From: Nitrosomonadaceae bacterium
GTDB lineage: Bacteria; Pseudomonadota; Gammaproteobacteria; Burkholderiales; Usitatibacteraceae
Direction of reading: 5' to 3'
Length of the DNA: 6,866 nt
NCBI GenBank assembly: GCA_021300055.1
Contig: JAJTHU010000100.1
Span: forward strand, 1 to 6,866
Shown here one piece after another: positions 1-6,866 of the stretch. The notes beneath the pieces are model-generated. The model saw nothing but the letters and a program-made list of their open reading frames with translations, did no database searches and was not told the origin of the DNA. The position numbers were made by a program, and so were the translations under genes. Position 1 is the stretch's first letter; each line of letters begins with the position of its first letter.

Positions 1-661
1 GGCCGCTCTCTAGCTCGATTGCAACCACGCGACCGGCGGGGAAGCCTGCATAGATGACGCCACGCACGATCGTGACCGGCGCACCTGATCTCAGGGTCAG
101 TGGTGGCGCCGTCCGCGTAAACACCCAGCGACGCTTGCCGTCACTACGATTCAACGCATAAAGACGCCCGTCCGCCGTACGTGCAATGACCGCACCTTGC
201 GCAACCTGGGGTGGCGCGAGCAGTTCCCCCTCGAGCGCCGACTTCCAAAGTGTGCGGCCGGAGGCGTCGAACGCGACAACCTCCCCCTTGTCGTTGCCGA
301 CGACAATCAGATCGTCTTGTACGCCCACGCCGCCAGTCAGTTTCAACTTCGTATCGATCGAGGAAACCGTCCGTCCACCCGCCTCATCGAGCACGGTCAA
401 TTTGCCACCGTGCGCGGCCGCGTAGACAACGCGATCACCCAGCGCGGGCTGCAACAAGAAACCCTTTGGCGAGCCGACCGAAGCCGACCAACGGACCGAG
501 ATAGCTGAATCCGTGACGGCGGGCAGTGCGGCGAGTTTCTTATCGCCAAACCAAGGGATCCAACTGCACCCTGCAAGCGCCAGCGTACCGCCAGCCATCA
601 GAATCAAACTTGCGCGTCGCACCGACGACGAGGAGCCTGAAGACACTGCGGAGAGACGCAT
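1..661 (-). CDS. bamB: BamB, outer-membrane protein assembly lipoprotein (partial, C-terminus beyond left edge)
   Basis: BamB is a beta-propeller lipoprotein of the BAM complex, which folds and inserts outer-membrane proteins; it sits on the periplasmic face of the outer membrane. The frame is open from ATG at 661 to the window edge, giving 220 residues of a family usually about 380-400 long. A hydrophobic signal ends in the lipobox LAGC with Cys32 as the lipidation site; Ser33 follows, compatible with outer-membrane sorting. Propeller strand repeats are visible: GKLTVLDEAGGR (86-97), GEVVAFDASGRTLW (126-139), GRLYALNRSDGKRRW (165-179) and GRVVAIELESG (210-220). The start overlaps the yfgM stop as TGATG, and a GGAG lies 10 bases upstream (675-672), which supports it. 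The 13 residues before VRRASLIL are Ser-rich and unusual for a lipoprotein signal, so a GTG at 622 is an alternative start. The order hisS, yfgM, bamB strongly supports the call. Confidence 0.93.
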   Translation of the reverse strand, partial: MRLSAVSSGSSSSVRRASLILMAGGTLALAGCSWIPWFGDKKLAALPAVTDSAISVRWSASVGSPKGFLLQPALGDRVVYAAAHGGKLTVLDEAGGRTVSSIDTKLKLTGGVGVQDDLIVVGNDKGEVVAFDASGRTLWKSALEGELLAPPQVAQGAVIARTADGRLYALNRSDGKRRWVFTRTAPPLTLRSGAPVTIVRGVIYAGFPAGRVVAIELESG

Positions 662-1386
662 CACTTCTGCGCTCCAGCAGACTTATCCGCCGACTTACCG
701 TCGGCAGCCTTGTCATCAGCCGCTTTTGCGGCAGGCTTCGCCGTCGCTCCACCGAACGCATCGAGCTTGGCCTGCGAAATGCCCTTGAGCGGACTGCGCT
801 CATCAGCTTTGGTGGTCGCCAACTCGTATGCTGCGCGCGCCTCGTCGCGTTTGCCTTGCGCGGCGTAAACGTCACCACGCAAGTCGGCAGCTATTGAAGC
901 GAAACCCTCTTCCTTGATGGCGTCGAGCGTCTTGAGCGCGTCGTCGTATTTCTTTTCGTCCAGTTGAATGCTGGCCAGACGAATACGCGCGACGTTGACG
1001 TGCGACTTGCGACCCTTGTCGATCACCCATTGCAGATGCTTCGATGCCTCTGCATATTGCTTGGATTCGAAAGCGGCCTTTGCAGCCATCAGCTGCACTT
1101 CAGTTGCATAGAAGGTAGCGGGGTACTTCTCCGCGAGAGCAGTCGCGGCATCTGAAAGCTTCTTCCATTCTTTGCTGACCGCAACCTCTTTCGAGAGGTT
1201 TTGCACGCTAATGAACAGTGTTTCGCCTTCAATTGCCTGTTTCTGCTGATACCAGCGCCAAGCCTGTGTACCCGCAATCCCCAGAAAGAACGCGATCAGG
1301 CCAGCATAGATGAGATTGCCCCACTTCTCCCACCAATCCTTAAGCGCGGCAATTCGTTCCTGCTCTTCTAAATCATATGCAGACAT
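661..1386 (-). CDS. yfgM: YfgM family TPR-like membrane protein (ancillary SecYEG translocon subunit family)
   Basis: YfgM proteins are single-pass inner-membrane proteins with a periplasmic TPR-like domain. The E. coli member associates with SecYEG and PpiD and is linked to periplasmic chaperoning; that role is family knowledge, not shown here. From ATG at 1386 the product has 241 residues: a cytosolic N-terminus (MSAYDLEEQERIAALKDWW), one membrane segment (about 24-43, LIYAGLIAFFLGIAGTQAW), then alpha-helical repeats (about 90-200) with TPR-like periodicity such as QYAEASKHLQWVI and KYDDALKTLDAI. The last 30 residues are an Ala/Lys/Asp low-complexity tail. The frame stays open 16 codons upstream, but that stretch (MVVFIGFGFWIRVWID) comes from G/T-rich leader DNA. 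The start at 1386 matches the family N-terminus and has AAGGG 11 bases upstream (1402-1398). It lies 74 bases after hisS and overlaps bamB by one base, consistent with one operon. Confidence 0.92.
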   Translation of the reverse strand: MSAYDLEEQERIAALKDWWEKWGNLIYAGLIAFFLGIAGTQAWRWYQQKQAIEGETLFISVQNLSKEVAVSKEWKKLSDAATALAEKYPATFYATEVQLMAAKAAFESKQYAEASKHLQWVIDKGRKSHVNVARIRLASIQLDEKKYDDALKTLDAIKEEGFASIAADLRGDVYAAQGKRDEARAAYELATTKADERSPLKGISQAKLDAFGGATAKPAAKAADDKAADGKSADKSAGAQK

Positions 1387-1460
1387 GTCGATCCAAACCC
1401 TTATCCAAAACCCAAAACCAATAAACACAACCAAACCGAGCGGCCGCTCTACTCACATTT
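1387..1460 (-). other. hisS-yfgM spacer with G/T-rich leader and a 12-bp palindrome
   Basis: This is the gap between the hisS stop and the yfgM start. From 1391 to 1437 the plus strand has no G at all, so the yfgM-sense strand carries no C over 47 bases. It reads as short G-runs separated by T- or A-rich spacers (for example GGTTTTGGGTTTTGG). Just downstream of hisS, 1438-1449 is a perfect 12-bp palindrome, GAGCGGCCGCTC. No intrinsic terminator with a T-tract is seen, so transcription from hisS could continue into yfgM. Whether the G-runs fold into a two-tier quadruplex is inference. Confidence 0.6.
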
Positions 1461-2741
1461 TCAGGTGCGAGCTCCGAGTAGCCGTTGCACCGCATCGACC
1501 AACGAAACGCGCGTTTGTTCTGCGCTCGCTAAATCTTTTAGTGTCAGGGTTGAGGAGGAAACTTCATCCGAACCCAAAATGATAGCAAAGCGCGCTCCGC
1601 TCAAGTCTGCCTTCTTCATTTGTGACTTGAAGCTGGCCACTGCGCCATCCGCGCAGCCGTGGAGCGCCACGCCGACGCCTGCATCGCGTAACTTCTCCGC
1701 CACCCGCCAAGCCTCTTCGCGCTCTGCTTCCCCATAAACGAGGTACGCGTCGAGCTTCGATTCAAACCGGCGCGGCTTGAGCTTGAGTTGCTCCTCAAGC
1801 GCCATCATCACGCGCTCGACCCCCAAGCCAAAACCACACGCCGGTGTTGGCTTGCCACCAAGCTCGGCGATCAAGCCGTCGTAGCGCCCACCGCCCGCGA
1901 TGGTGAGTTCCCAGTCGGCGCCTTTGGCAATCCACTCAAAAACCGTACGGTTGTAGTAATCGAAGCCGCGCACCAAGCGAGGTTCGACCACGTATTCGAC
2001 GCCCGCAGCATCGAGCAACTTGCGAACGCCATCAAAGTGCGCGCGCTCTTCCGCGCCCAGAAAATCCGACAGCTTTGGGGCGGCACTGACCAACGCCTGC
2101 ATCGCGGGATTTTTCGTGTCGAGCGTACGCAATGGATTGGTGTACAAACGGCGTTTCGCATCCTCATCGAGTTGATTCGCATTCGCTTCGAAATATGCGA
2201 CCAATGCATCGCGATGCGCCTTGCGTGCAGGCGCGTCACCGATCGAATTGATCAGTAGCTTGACGTTGTCGAATCCGAGACGTGCCCAAAGTCGCTTTAG
2301 CAAAACGATCTGCTCGGCATCAACGTCAGGACCTGCAAGCCCAAACGCTTCGACGTCGAATTGGTGAAACTGCCGATAACGCCCTTTTTGTGGGCGCTCG
2401 TGACGAAACATCTGCCCCCACGTCCAGACGCGTTTGGGGCCGTCATACAAAATGTTGTGCTCGACAGCCGCACGAACGAGCCCTGCAGTTGCCTCGGGGC
2501 GCAGCGTTAGCTTGTCGCCGTTCATGCTGTCTTCGAAGGAGTACATCTCCTTCTCGACGATGTCGGTCACTTCACCGATTGAACGCACAAATAGTGCAGT
2601 CGGTTCGACGATCGGCGTGCGCATGAGTCGATAGCCGTACTGCTCAAAGACTTCGCGAACGGTGTCCTCAAGCCACTGCCAACGCACGGCATCTTGCGGC
2701 AGCAAATCATTCATGCCGCGGACAGCTTGCAAGGTTTTCAT
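1461..2741 (-). CDS. hisS: Histidyl-tRNA synthetase
   Basis: This class II aminoacyl-tRNA synthetase attaches histidine to tRNA-His in the cytosol, using ATP. The 426-residue product has normal length and all expected landmarks: the N-terminal AVRGMNDLLP segment, TLRPEATAG (79-87), motif 2 FRHERPQKGRYRQFHQ (112-127), the histidine-specific RGFDYYNRTVFE (258-269), and motif 3 GFGLGVER (303-310). About 320-426 forms the anticodon-binding domain. Most relatives have RGLDYY; here it is RGFDYY, a mild change. ATG at 2741 gives the family N-terminus MKTLQAVRGMNDLLP, but no Shine-Dalgarno sequence precedes it. An in-frame GTG at 2774 would add 11 basic residues and also lacks one. hisS appears to head the hisS-yfgM-bamB cluster. 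ispG, which often precedes hisS in proteobacteria, is absent; a divergent gene lies upstream instead. Confidence 0.96.
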   Translation of the reverse strand: MKTLQAVRGMNDLLPQDAVRWQWLEDTVREVFEQYGYRLMRTPIVEPTALFVRSIGEVTDIVEKEMYSFEDSMNGDKLTLRPEATAGLVRAAVEHNILYDGPKRVWTWGQMFRHERPQKGRYRQFHQFDVEAFGLAGPDVDAEQIVLLKRLWARLGFDNVKLLINSIGDAPARKAHRDALVAYFEANANQLDEDAKRRLYTNPLRTLDTKNPAMQALVSAAPKLSDFLGAEERAHFDGVRKLLDAAGVEYVVEPRLVRGFDYYNRTVFEWIAKGADWELTIAGGGRYDGLIAELGGKPTPACGFGLGVERVMMALEEQLKLKPRRFESKLDAYLVYGEAEREEAWRVAEKLRDAGVGVALHGCADGAVASFKSQMKKADLSGARFAIILGSDEVSSSTLTLKDLASAEQTRVSLVDAVQRLLGART

Positions 2742-3060
2742 ACGAAATTTACGGTTGTTGGTCGCGCGAGGCACGCGCGGCCACGAAAAAGAAGATTGTC
2801 ATTCAACGCGGGCAGCCGCCGCGAGCCTTTACCTCGCTTCACGTCAACCCTGCAGGGCAAGGATCACCCGCGTGGGTTAGCTAATTCGTGCAAGCAACGC
2901 TGCGCACTTCGAATCAAGGCCACTCCGGTGCGGTTCGGCACTGGTGTCGACACTCGTTTTGTTCGATAAGATCGTGATTTTACAGGGTTTTCAGCCTGCA
3001 AGCCGCTCCACGCGAGGTCTGTTGTACGGGGGCAAACTCGGTGAAAGGCCTAGGATTCAG

Positions 3061-3079
3061 CACTTGCGAGGGGCAAGTG
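3061..3079 (+). promoter_or_regulatory. Perfect 7-bp stem-loop upstream of the glutamate-synthase-like gene
   Basis: CACTTGC (3061-3067) and GCAAGTG (3073-3079) are perfect inverted repeats around the 5-base loop GAGGG. No T-tract follows, so it is not an intrinsic terminator. It could be a protein-binding site or an mRNA leader hairpin; the role is unknown. Confidence 0.4.
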
Positions 3080-3089
3080 TCTCGGCCAA

Positions 3090-3106
3090 TGAGGCAAATT
3101 ACCTCA
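3090..3106. promoter_or_regulatory. Operator-like palindrome
   Basis: TGAGGCAAATTACCTCA is symmetric about its central A at 3098, with only one of the eight base pairs mismatched (C against A). Its size and AT-rich centre resemble a binding site for a dimeric regulator. It lies 86 bases before the ATG at 3193 and 11 bases after the stem-loop at 3061-3079. No regulator gene is in the window, so the binding protein is unknown. Confidence 0.4.
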
Positions 3107-3181
3107 ATCTGCTCTAGAGTCCGCGTATTGCTCGGGTTATGCCTGCGCGGATTGATCCGTCCAACGCGGCCCAACAAGAAC

Positions 3182-3186
3182 AGGAG
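3182..3186 (+). promoter_or_regulatory. Ribosome binding site for the glutamate-synthase-like gene
   Basis: AGGAG lies 6 bases before ATG at 3193. This fixes that ATG as the start over the in-frame ATG at 3139, which would add 18 hydrophilic residues and has no such site. Confidence 0.8.
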
Positions 3187-3192
3187 ACATCC

Positions 3193-4839
3193 ATGACCGC
3201 GGCTCTCGACGCCCTTTTGCCCCAGCGCTATTGGACATGGTCGCTTTGCGCCCTCACCACAGGCGCCTGCGCGCTGCTCACACCAATGAGCGTCCTTTGG
3301 TGGTGGCCGAGCGCTGCAGCGGGGTTTCTCGCGGTCGTCGGACTCATCGATTACCTCCAGCCGAATCATGCGATTCGTCGCAATTACCCAGTCCTAGCGC
3401 ACTTCCGCTTTTTCTTTGAGTTCATTCGCCCCGAGATTCGCCAGTATTTCATCGAGTCCGACACTGAAGAACTTCCCTTTTCACGCTCACAGCGTGCGAT
3501 CGTGTACCAACGCGCAAAGGGCGTGTCTGATAAGCGTCCATTTGGCACGCAACTCAACGTTTACGAAGCGCACTACGAGTGGATCAACCACTCAATGATG
3601 CCAACCGAGATCGCCAGCCATGACTTTCGCACCGTTATCGGTGCGAGCAACGCGCAACCTTACGCAGCCTCGGTGTTCAACATTTCGGCGATGAGTTTTG
3701 GTGCGTTATCGGCTAGCGCCGTACTCGCGCTGAATCGCGGCGCCAAGAAAGGCAATTTTTTTCACGACACCGGCGAGGGTTCGATCTCGCGATACCATCG
3801 AGAAGGCGGCGACATCGTCTGGGAGATTGGCTCCGGCTATTTTGGTTGCCGAACTGCCGACGGCCGATTTGACCCGGCGATATTCGCAAAGAACGCCGCG
3901 GACCCTGCAGTAAAGATGATTGAAATCAAACTCTCCCAAGGGGCCAAGCCGGGTCACGGGGGCGTGCTGCCCGGCGCAAAAGTGACTCAAGAAATTGCCG
4001 AGGCGAGAGGCGTGCCCCCCGGCGTCGACTGCGTCTCACCGGCACGGCACTCTGCGTTTTCCACGCCACGCGAATTGCTTGCTTTTGTGTCGCAGTTACG
4101 CGAACTGTCCAACGGCAAACCAGTCGGGATCAAGTTAGCGATCGGGCACCCGTGGGAGTGGTTTGCCATCGCCAAGGCGATGCTGGCCACGGACACCGTG
4201 CCGGACTTTATCGTCGTCGATGGTGGCGAGGGTGGTACCGGTGCAGCACCACTCGAGTTCACCGATCACGTTGGTGCACCATTGCGCGAGGCACTGATGT
4301 TGGTCCACAACACGCTGGTCGGAATCGGCATGCGTGATCGCATCAAGATCGGCGCATCCGGCAAGATCGTGACTGCCTTCGACATTGCGCGCACGCTTGC
4401 CATGGGTGCCGACTGGTGCAATTCGGCGCGAGGCTTTATGTTTGCGTTGGGCTGCTTGCAAGCGCAGACCTGTCATACCGGTCACTGCCCAACAGGTGTG
4501 ACGACGCAGGACCCTCAGCGTATGCGCGCGCTTGTCGTTCCCGACAAGGCGGAACGCGTTTACCAGTTTCACCGCAATACTTTGATGGCGCTAAAGGAGT
4601 TGCTTGCCGCCGCAGGGCTGCGCCATCCTTCCGAGCTCGGCCCCGAGCATGTCATTCGTCGCGTATCGTCGACTGAAGTGCGCTCCCTCGCTGCGCTGCA
4701 CGTTTGGGCACAGCCTAGCGAGTTACTCCACGGCGTGCCAGAGCACCCCGTATTCAAGGTATTCTGGAAAGAGGCTGACCCCGAGAGCTTCGCCGCTCCC
4801 ACCGGCGTGGCATCGTTACAGGCGATGAAGGCGCGCTAG
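3193..4839 (+). CDS. Membrane-associated FMN-binding glutamate synthase family protein (substrate unknown)
   Basis: This 548-residue protein is related to the FMN-binding synthase domain of glutamate synthase large subunits (GltB), where 2-oxoglutarate and ammonia become glutamate. It lacks the N-terminal glutaminase domain, and no GltD-type reductase gene is nearby, so calling it a glutamate synthase would be unsafe. Residues about 13-55 are hydrophobic and could form one or two membrane segments. The synthase barrel shows NISAMSFGALS (about 163-172), GAKPGHGGVLPGAKV (250-264) and DGGEGGTGAAP (343-353), which match flavin- and substrate-binding regions of the family. A C-x5-C-x4-C motif at Cys421, Cys427 and Cys432, followed by PTGVTTQDP, matches the glutamate synthase 3Fe-4S ligands. 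It is therefore probably an Fe-S flavoprotein oxidoreductase docked at the inner membrane. It stands alone, divergent from hisS and followed by a possible weak terminator. The biological substrate and electron partner are not evident. Confidence 0.9.
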   Translation: MTAALDALLPQRYWTWSLCALTTGACALLTPMSVLWWWPSAAAGFLAVVGLIDYLQPNHAIRRNYPVLAHFRFFFEFIRPEIRQYFIESDTEELPFSRSQRAIVYQRAKGVSDKRPFGTQLNVYEAHYEWINHSMMPTEIASHDFRTVIGASNAQPYAASVFNISAMSFGALSASAVLALNRGAKKGNFFHDTGEGSISRYHREGGDIVWEIGSGYFGCRTADGRFDPAIFAKNAADPAVKMIEIKLSQGAKPGHGGVLPGAKVTQEIAEARGVPPGVDCVSPARHSAFSTPRELLAFVSQLRELSNGKPVGIKLAIGHPWEWFAIAKAMLATDTVPDFIVVDGGEGGTGAAPLEFTDHVGAPLREALMLVHNTLVGIGMRDRIKIGASGKIVTAFDIARTLAMGADWCNSARGFMFALGCLQAQTCHTGHCPTGVTTQDPQRMRALVVPDKAERVYQFHRNTLMALKELLAAAGLRHPSELGPEHVIRRVSSTEVRSLAALHVWAQPSELLHGVPEHPVFKVFWKEADPESFAAPTGVASLQAMKAR

Positions 4840-4848
4840 GCGCCTTTA
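4826..4848 (+). terminator. Possible weak terminator overlapping the stop codon of the glutamate-synthase-like gene
   Basis: AAGGCGC (4828-4834) pairs perfectly with GCGCCTT (4840-4846) around the loop GCTAG, which contains the TAG stop (4837-4839). Two further pairs (one G-U) can extend the stem. The T-run is only three bases, so termination may be inefficient or need another factor. Confidence 0.45.
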
Positions 4849-4868
4849 GAAACCACGCGAGCCTCACG

Positions 4869-4892
4869 TGTTGTGAACCATGTTGTAAACCA
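4869..4892 (+). repeat. Tandem 12-bp direct repeat
   Basis: TGTTGTGAACCA (4869-4880) is followed without a gap by TGTTGTAAACCA (4881-4892); the copies differ at one base. The pair lies about 130-155 bases before the small secreted protein gene, near a CACGTG palindrome (4865-4870). The spacing of about one helical turn would suit cooperative binding of a regulator; that role is inference. Confidence 0.55.
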
Positions 4893-4939
4893 ACTAGAGT
4901 TTTATGCGTTAATTGTGACGATGGCATGCACTTGAGAGT

Positions 4940-4988
4940 AACGGCTTGAGTTCATGCCAGCGCTTGAAGCCGTTGCCGGAACGACGGC
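4940..4988 (+). promoter_or_regulatory. Mutually exclusive hairpins upstream of the small secreted protein gene
   Basis: AACGGCTT (4940-4947) is the exact reverse complement of AAGCCGTT (4967-4974), giving an 8-bp stem with a 19-base loop. The same middle segment, GCCGTTG (4969-4975), can pair instead with CGACGGC (4982-4988) around the loop CCGGAA (seven pairs, one G-U). Only one can form at a time, as in a leader switch. No T-tract follows, and the real ribosome binding site (5008-5014) lies outside both stems. Whether this region is transcribed is unknown. Confidence 0.35.
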
Positions 4989-5007
4989 GAGGAGCAATTC
5001 TTATTTC

Positions 5008-5014
5008 AGAGAGG
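5008..5014 (+). promoter_or_regulatory. Ribosome binding site for the small secreted protein gene
   Basis: AGAGAGG ends 9 bases before ATG at 5024. It selects that ATG, which also opens a clean signal peptide, over upstream in-frame alternatives such as TTG at 4946. Confidence 0.7.
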
Positions 5015-5023
5015 ACTACCAAC

Positions 5024-5275
5024 ATGCAAAAGCTTCTGCTCGCCATCGCCGCTCTGACCGCATCTGCGGTCGTCAGCGCTCAAACGCCAGCGCCTGCTGC
5101 GCCGGCCGCACCAGCCGCCGCACCCGCTAAACCAGCCGCTGCCGCTGCTGCTCCCGCCGCACCAGCCAAGGCAGAAGCACCCGCCAAAGCTGACAAACCT
5201 GCTGCTGACAAGCCTAAGAAAGACAAGAAGAAAAAGAAAAAGGCCAAAAAAGAAGCCGCTCCAGCGACCAAGTAA
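5024..5275 (+). CDS. Small exported Ala/Pro/Lys-rich protein of unknown function
   Basis: I do not recognise a named family. The 83-residue product starts with a typical Sec signal peptide (MQKLLLAIAALTASAVVSA), with a likely cleavage after Ala19 before QTPAP. The mature part of about 64 residues is low complexity. Residues about 20-50 are almost entirely Ala and Pro with a few Lys; 50-66 add Glu, Asp and Lys; 66-76 is a nearly unbroken Lys run; and the end is EAAPATK. There is no cysteine and no aromatic residue, so it is probably disordered and strongly basic. It could bind anionic partners such as lipopolysaccharide, peptidoglycan or nucleic acid, but that is speculation from composition. 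A good ribosome binding site, a signal peptide and a strong terminator right after the stop support a real gene. Similar short secreted Ala/Lys-rich proteins are common in betaproteobacteria. Confidence 0.8.
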   Translation: MQKLLLAIAALTASAVVSAQTPAPAAPAAPAAAPAKPAAAAAAPAAPAKAEAPAKADKPAADKPKKDKKKKKKAKKEAAPATK

Positions 5276-5288
5276 TTTCTGACGTCGC

Positions 5289-5323
5289 AAAAAAAACGCC
5301 GCAGCTTTCTGCGGCGTTTTTTT
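5289..5323. terminator. Bidirectional intrinsic terminator
   Basis: Eight A's (5289-5296), CGCCGCAG (5297-5304), loop CTTT, CTGCGGCG (5309-5316) and seven T's (5317-5323) form a perfect 8-bp GC-rich stem flanked by A and T runs. It can therefore terminate transcription both ways. It sits between the stop of the plus-strand small gene (5275) and the stop of minus-strand ettA (5331), as expected for convergent genes. Confidence 0.95.
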
Positions 5324-5330
5324 GGGCTCG

Positions 5331-6866
<1,536 letters not shown>

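Larger units (their letters stand above)
2742..3192. other. Divergent intergenic region between hisS and the glutamate-synthase-like gene
   Basis: This 451-base stretch has no credible gene on either strand. It must hold the promoters for the minus-strand hisS cluster and the plus-strand gene at 3193. It carries several small symmetric sequences: CCCTGCAGGG (2848-2857), TTAGCTAA (2877-2884), a 7-bp stem-loop (3061-3079) and a 17-base operator-like palindrome (3090-3106). A TAAAAT on the minus strand (2982-2977) resembles a -10 box, but no acceptable -35 lies at the right distance, so no promoter is assigned. No T-box or tRNA-like leader is visible upstream of hisS. Confidence 0.6.

Noticed and set aside
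258..269. HisS RGFDYY in place of RGLDYY (residue positions in HisS) as a possible functional change
   Set aside because: It is a conservative hydrophobic swap next to the catalytic Arg; all other catalytic motifs are intact, so no altered activity is inferred.
540..878. Open frames on either strand across the bamB-yfgM junction
   Set aside because: They overlap well-supported genes, have Arg/Ser-rich shadow compositions and show no recognisable domain.
1438..1449. GAGCGGCCGCTC palindrome considered as a terminator after hisS
   Set aside because: It leaves almost no loop when folded and is not followed by a T-tract on the minus strand, so intrinsic termination is unlikely.
2977..2982. TAAAAT on the minus strand as the -10 box of the hisS promoter
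   Set aside because: The sequence 17 bases upstream is CGGCTT, a poor -35, and the nearest TTGCAG is only 13 bases away. The evidence is too weak to assign a promoter.
2980..3369. Minus-strand frame of 129 codons opposite the start of the glutamate-synthase-like gene
   Set aside because: It overlaps the conserved plus-strand gene, has a Cys/Arg/Pro-rich random composition and shows no resemblance to the IspG C-terminus that might have been expected upstream of hisS.

Overview
The window is a moderately GC-rich, densely coded stretch of a proteobacterial chromosome, most likely from a betaproteobacterium (order Burkholderiales or a relative). The clues are the HisS, YfgM and BamB cluster, the YfgM N-terminus (MSAYDLEEQERIAALKDWW), an EttA ending in RPKRVRYKALK, and a stand-alone FMN-binding glutamate-synthase-like protein of a kind common in that class. 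This placement is inferred from protein signatures; no rRNA or tRNA is present to confirm it.

Layout. On the minus strand, reading from 2741 down to 1, lie hisS (histidyl-tRNA synthetase), yfgM (membrane-anchored TPR-like envelope protein) and bamB (outer-membrane assembly lipoprotein, cut by the left edge). yfgM and bamB overlap by one base (TGATG). hisS and yfgM are separated by 74 bases carrying an unusual G/T-rich leader. A gene-free stretch of about 450 bases (2742-3192) separates hisS from a divergent plus-strand gene at 3193-4839. That gene encodes a 548-residue protein with membrane segments, the glutamate synthase FMN domain and a 3Fe-4S cysteine motif, but no glutaminase domain. Next come a 184-base gap with tandem repeats and competing hairpins, and a plus-strand gene for an 83-residue exported Ala/Pro/Lys-rich protein (5024-5275). 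A strong bidirectional terminator follows. ettA, an ABC-F translation factor, converges on the minus strand and is cut by the right edge inside its first Walker A motif.

How the genes relate. hisS, yfgM and bamB form the conserved cluster linking tRNA charging with envelope protein biogenesis; der would be expected just beyond the left edge. The other genes appear to be independent units: a redox enzyme of unknown substrate, a small periplasmic protein of unknown role, and a translation factor. There is no mobile element, CRISPR array, toxin-antitoxin pair or defence system in view. The least explained parts are the orphan glutamate-synthase-like enzyme with its palindromic upstream region, and the small secreted protein with its structured leader.
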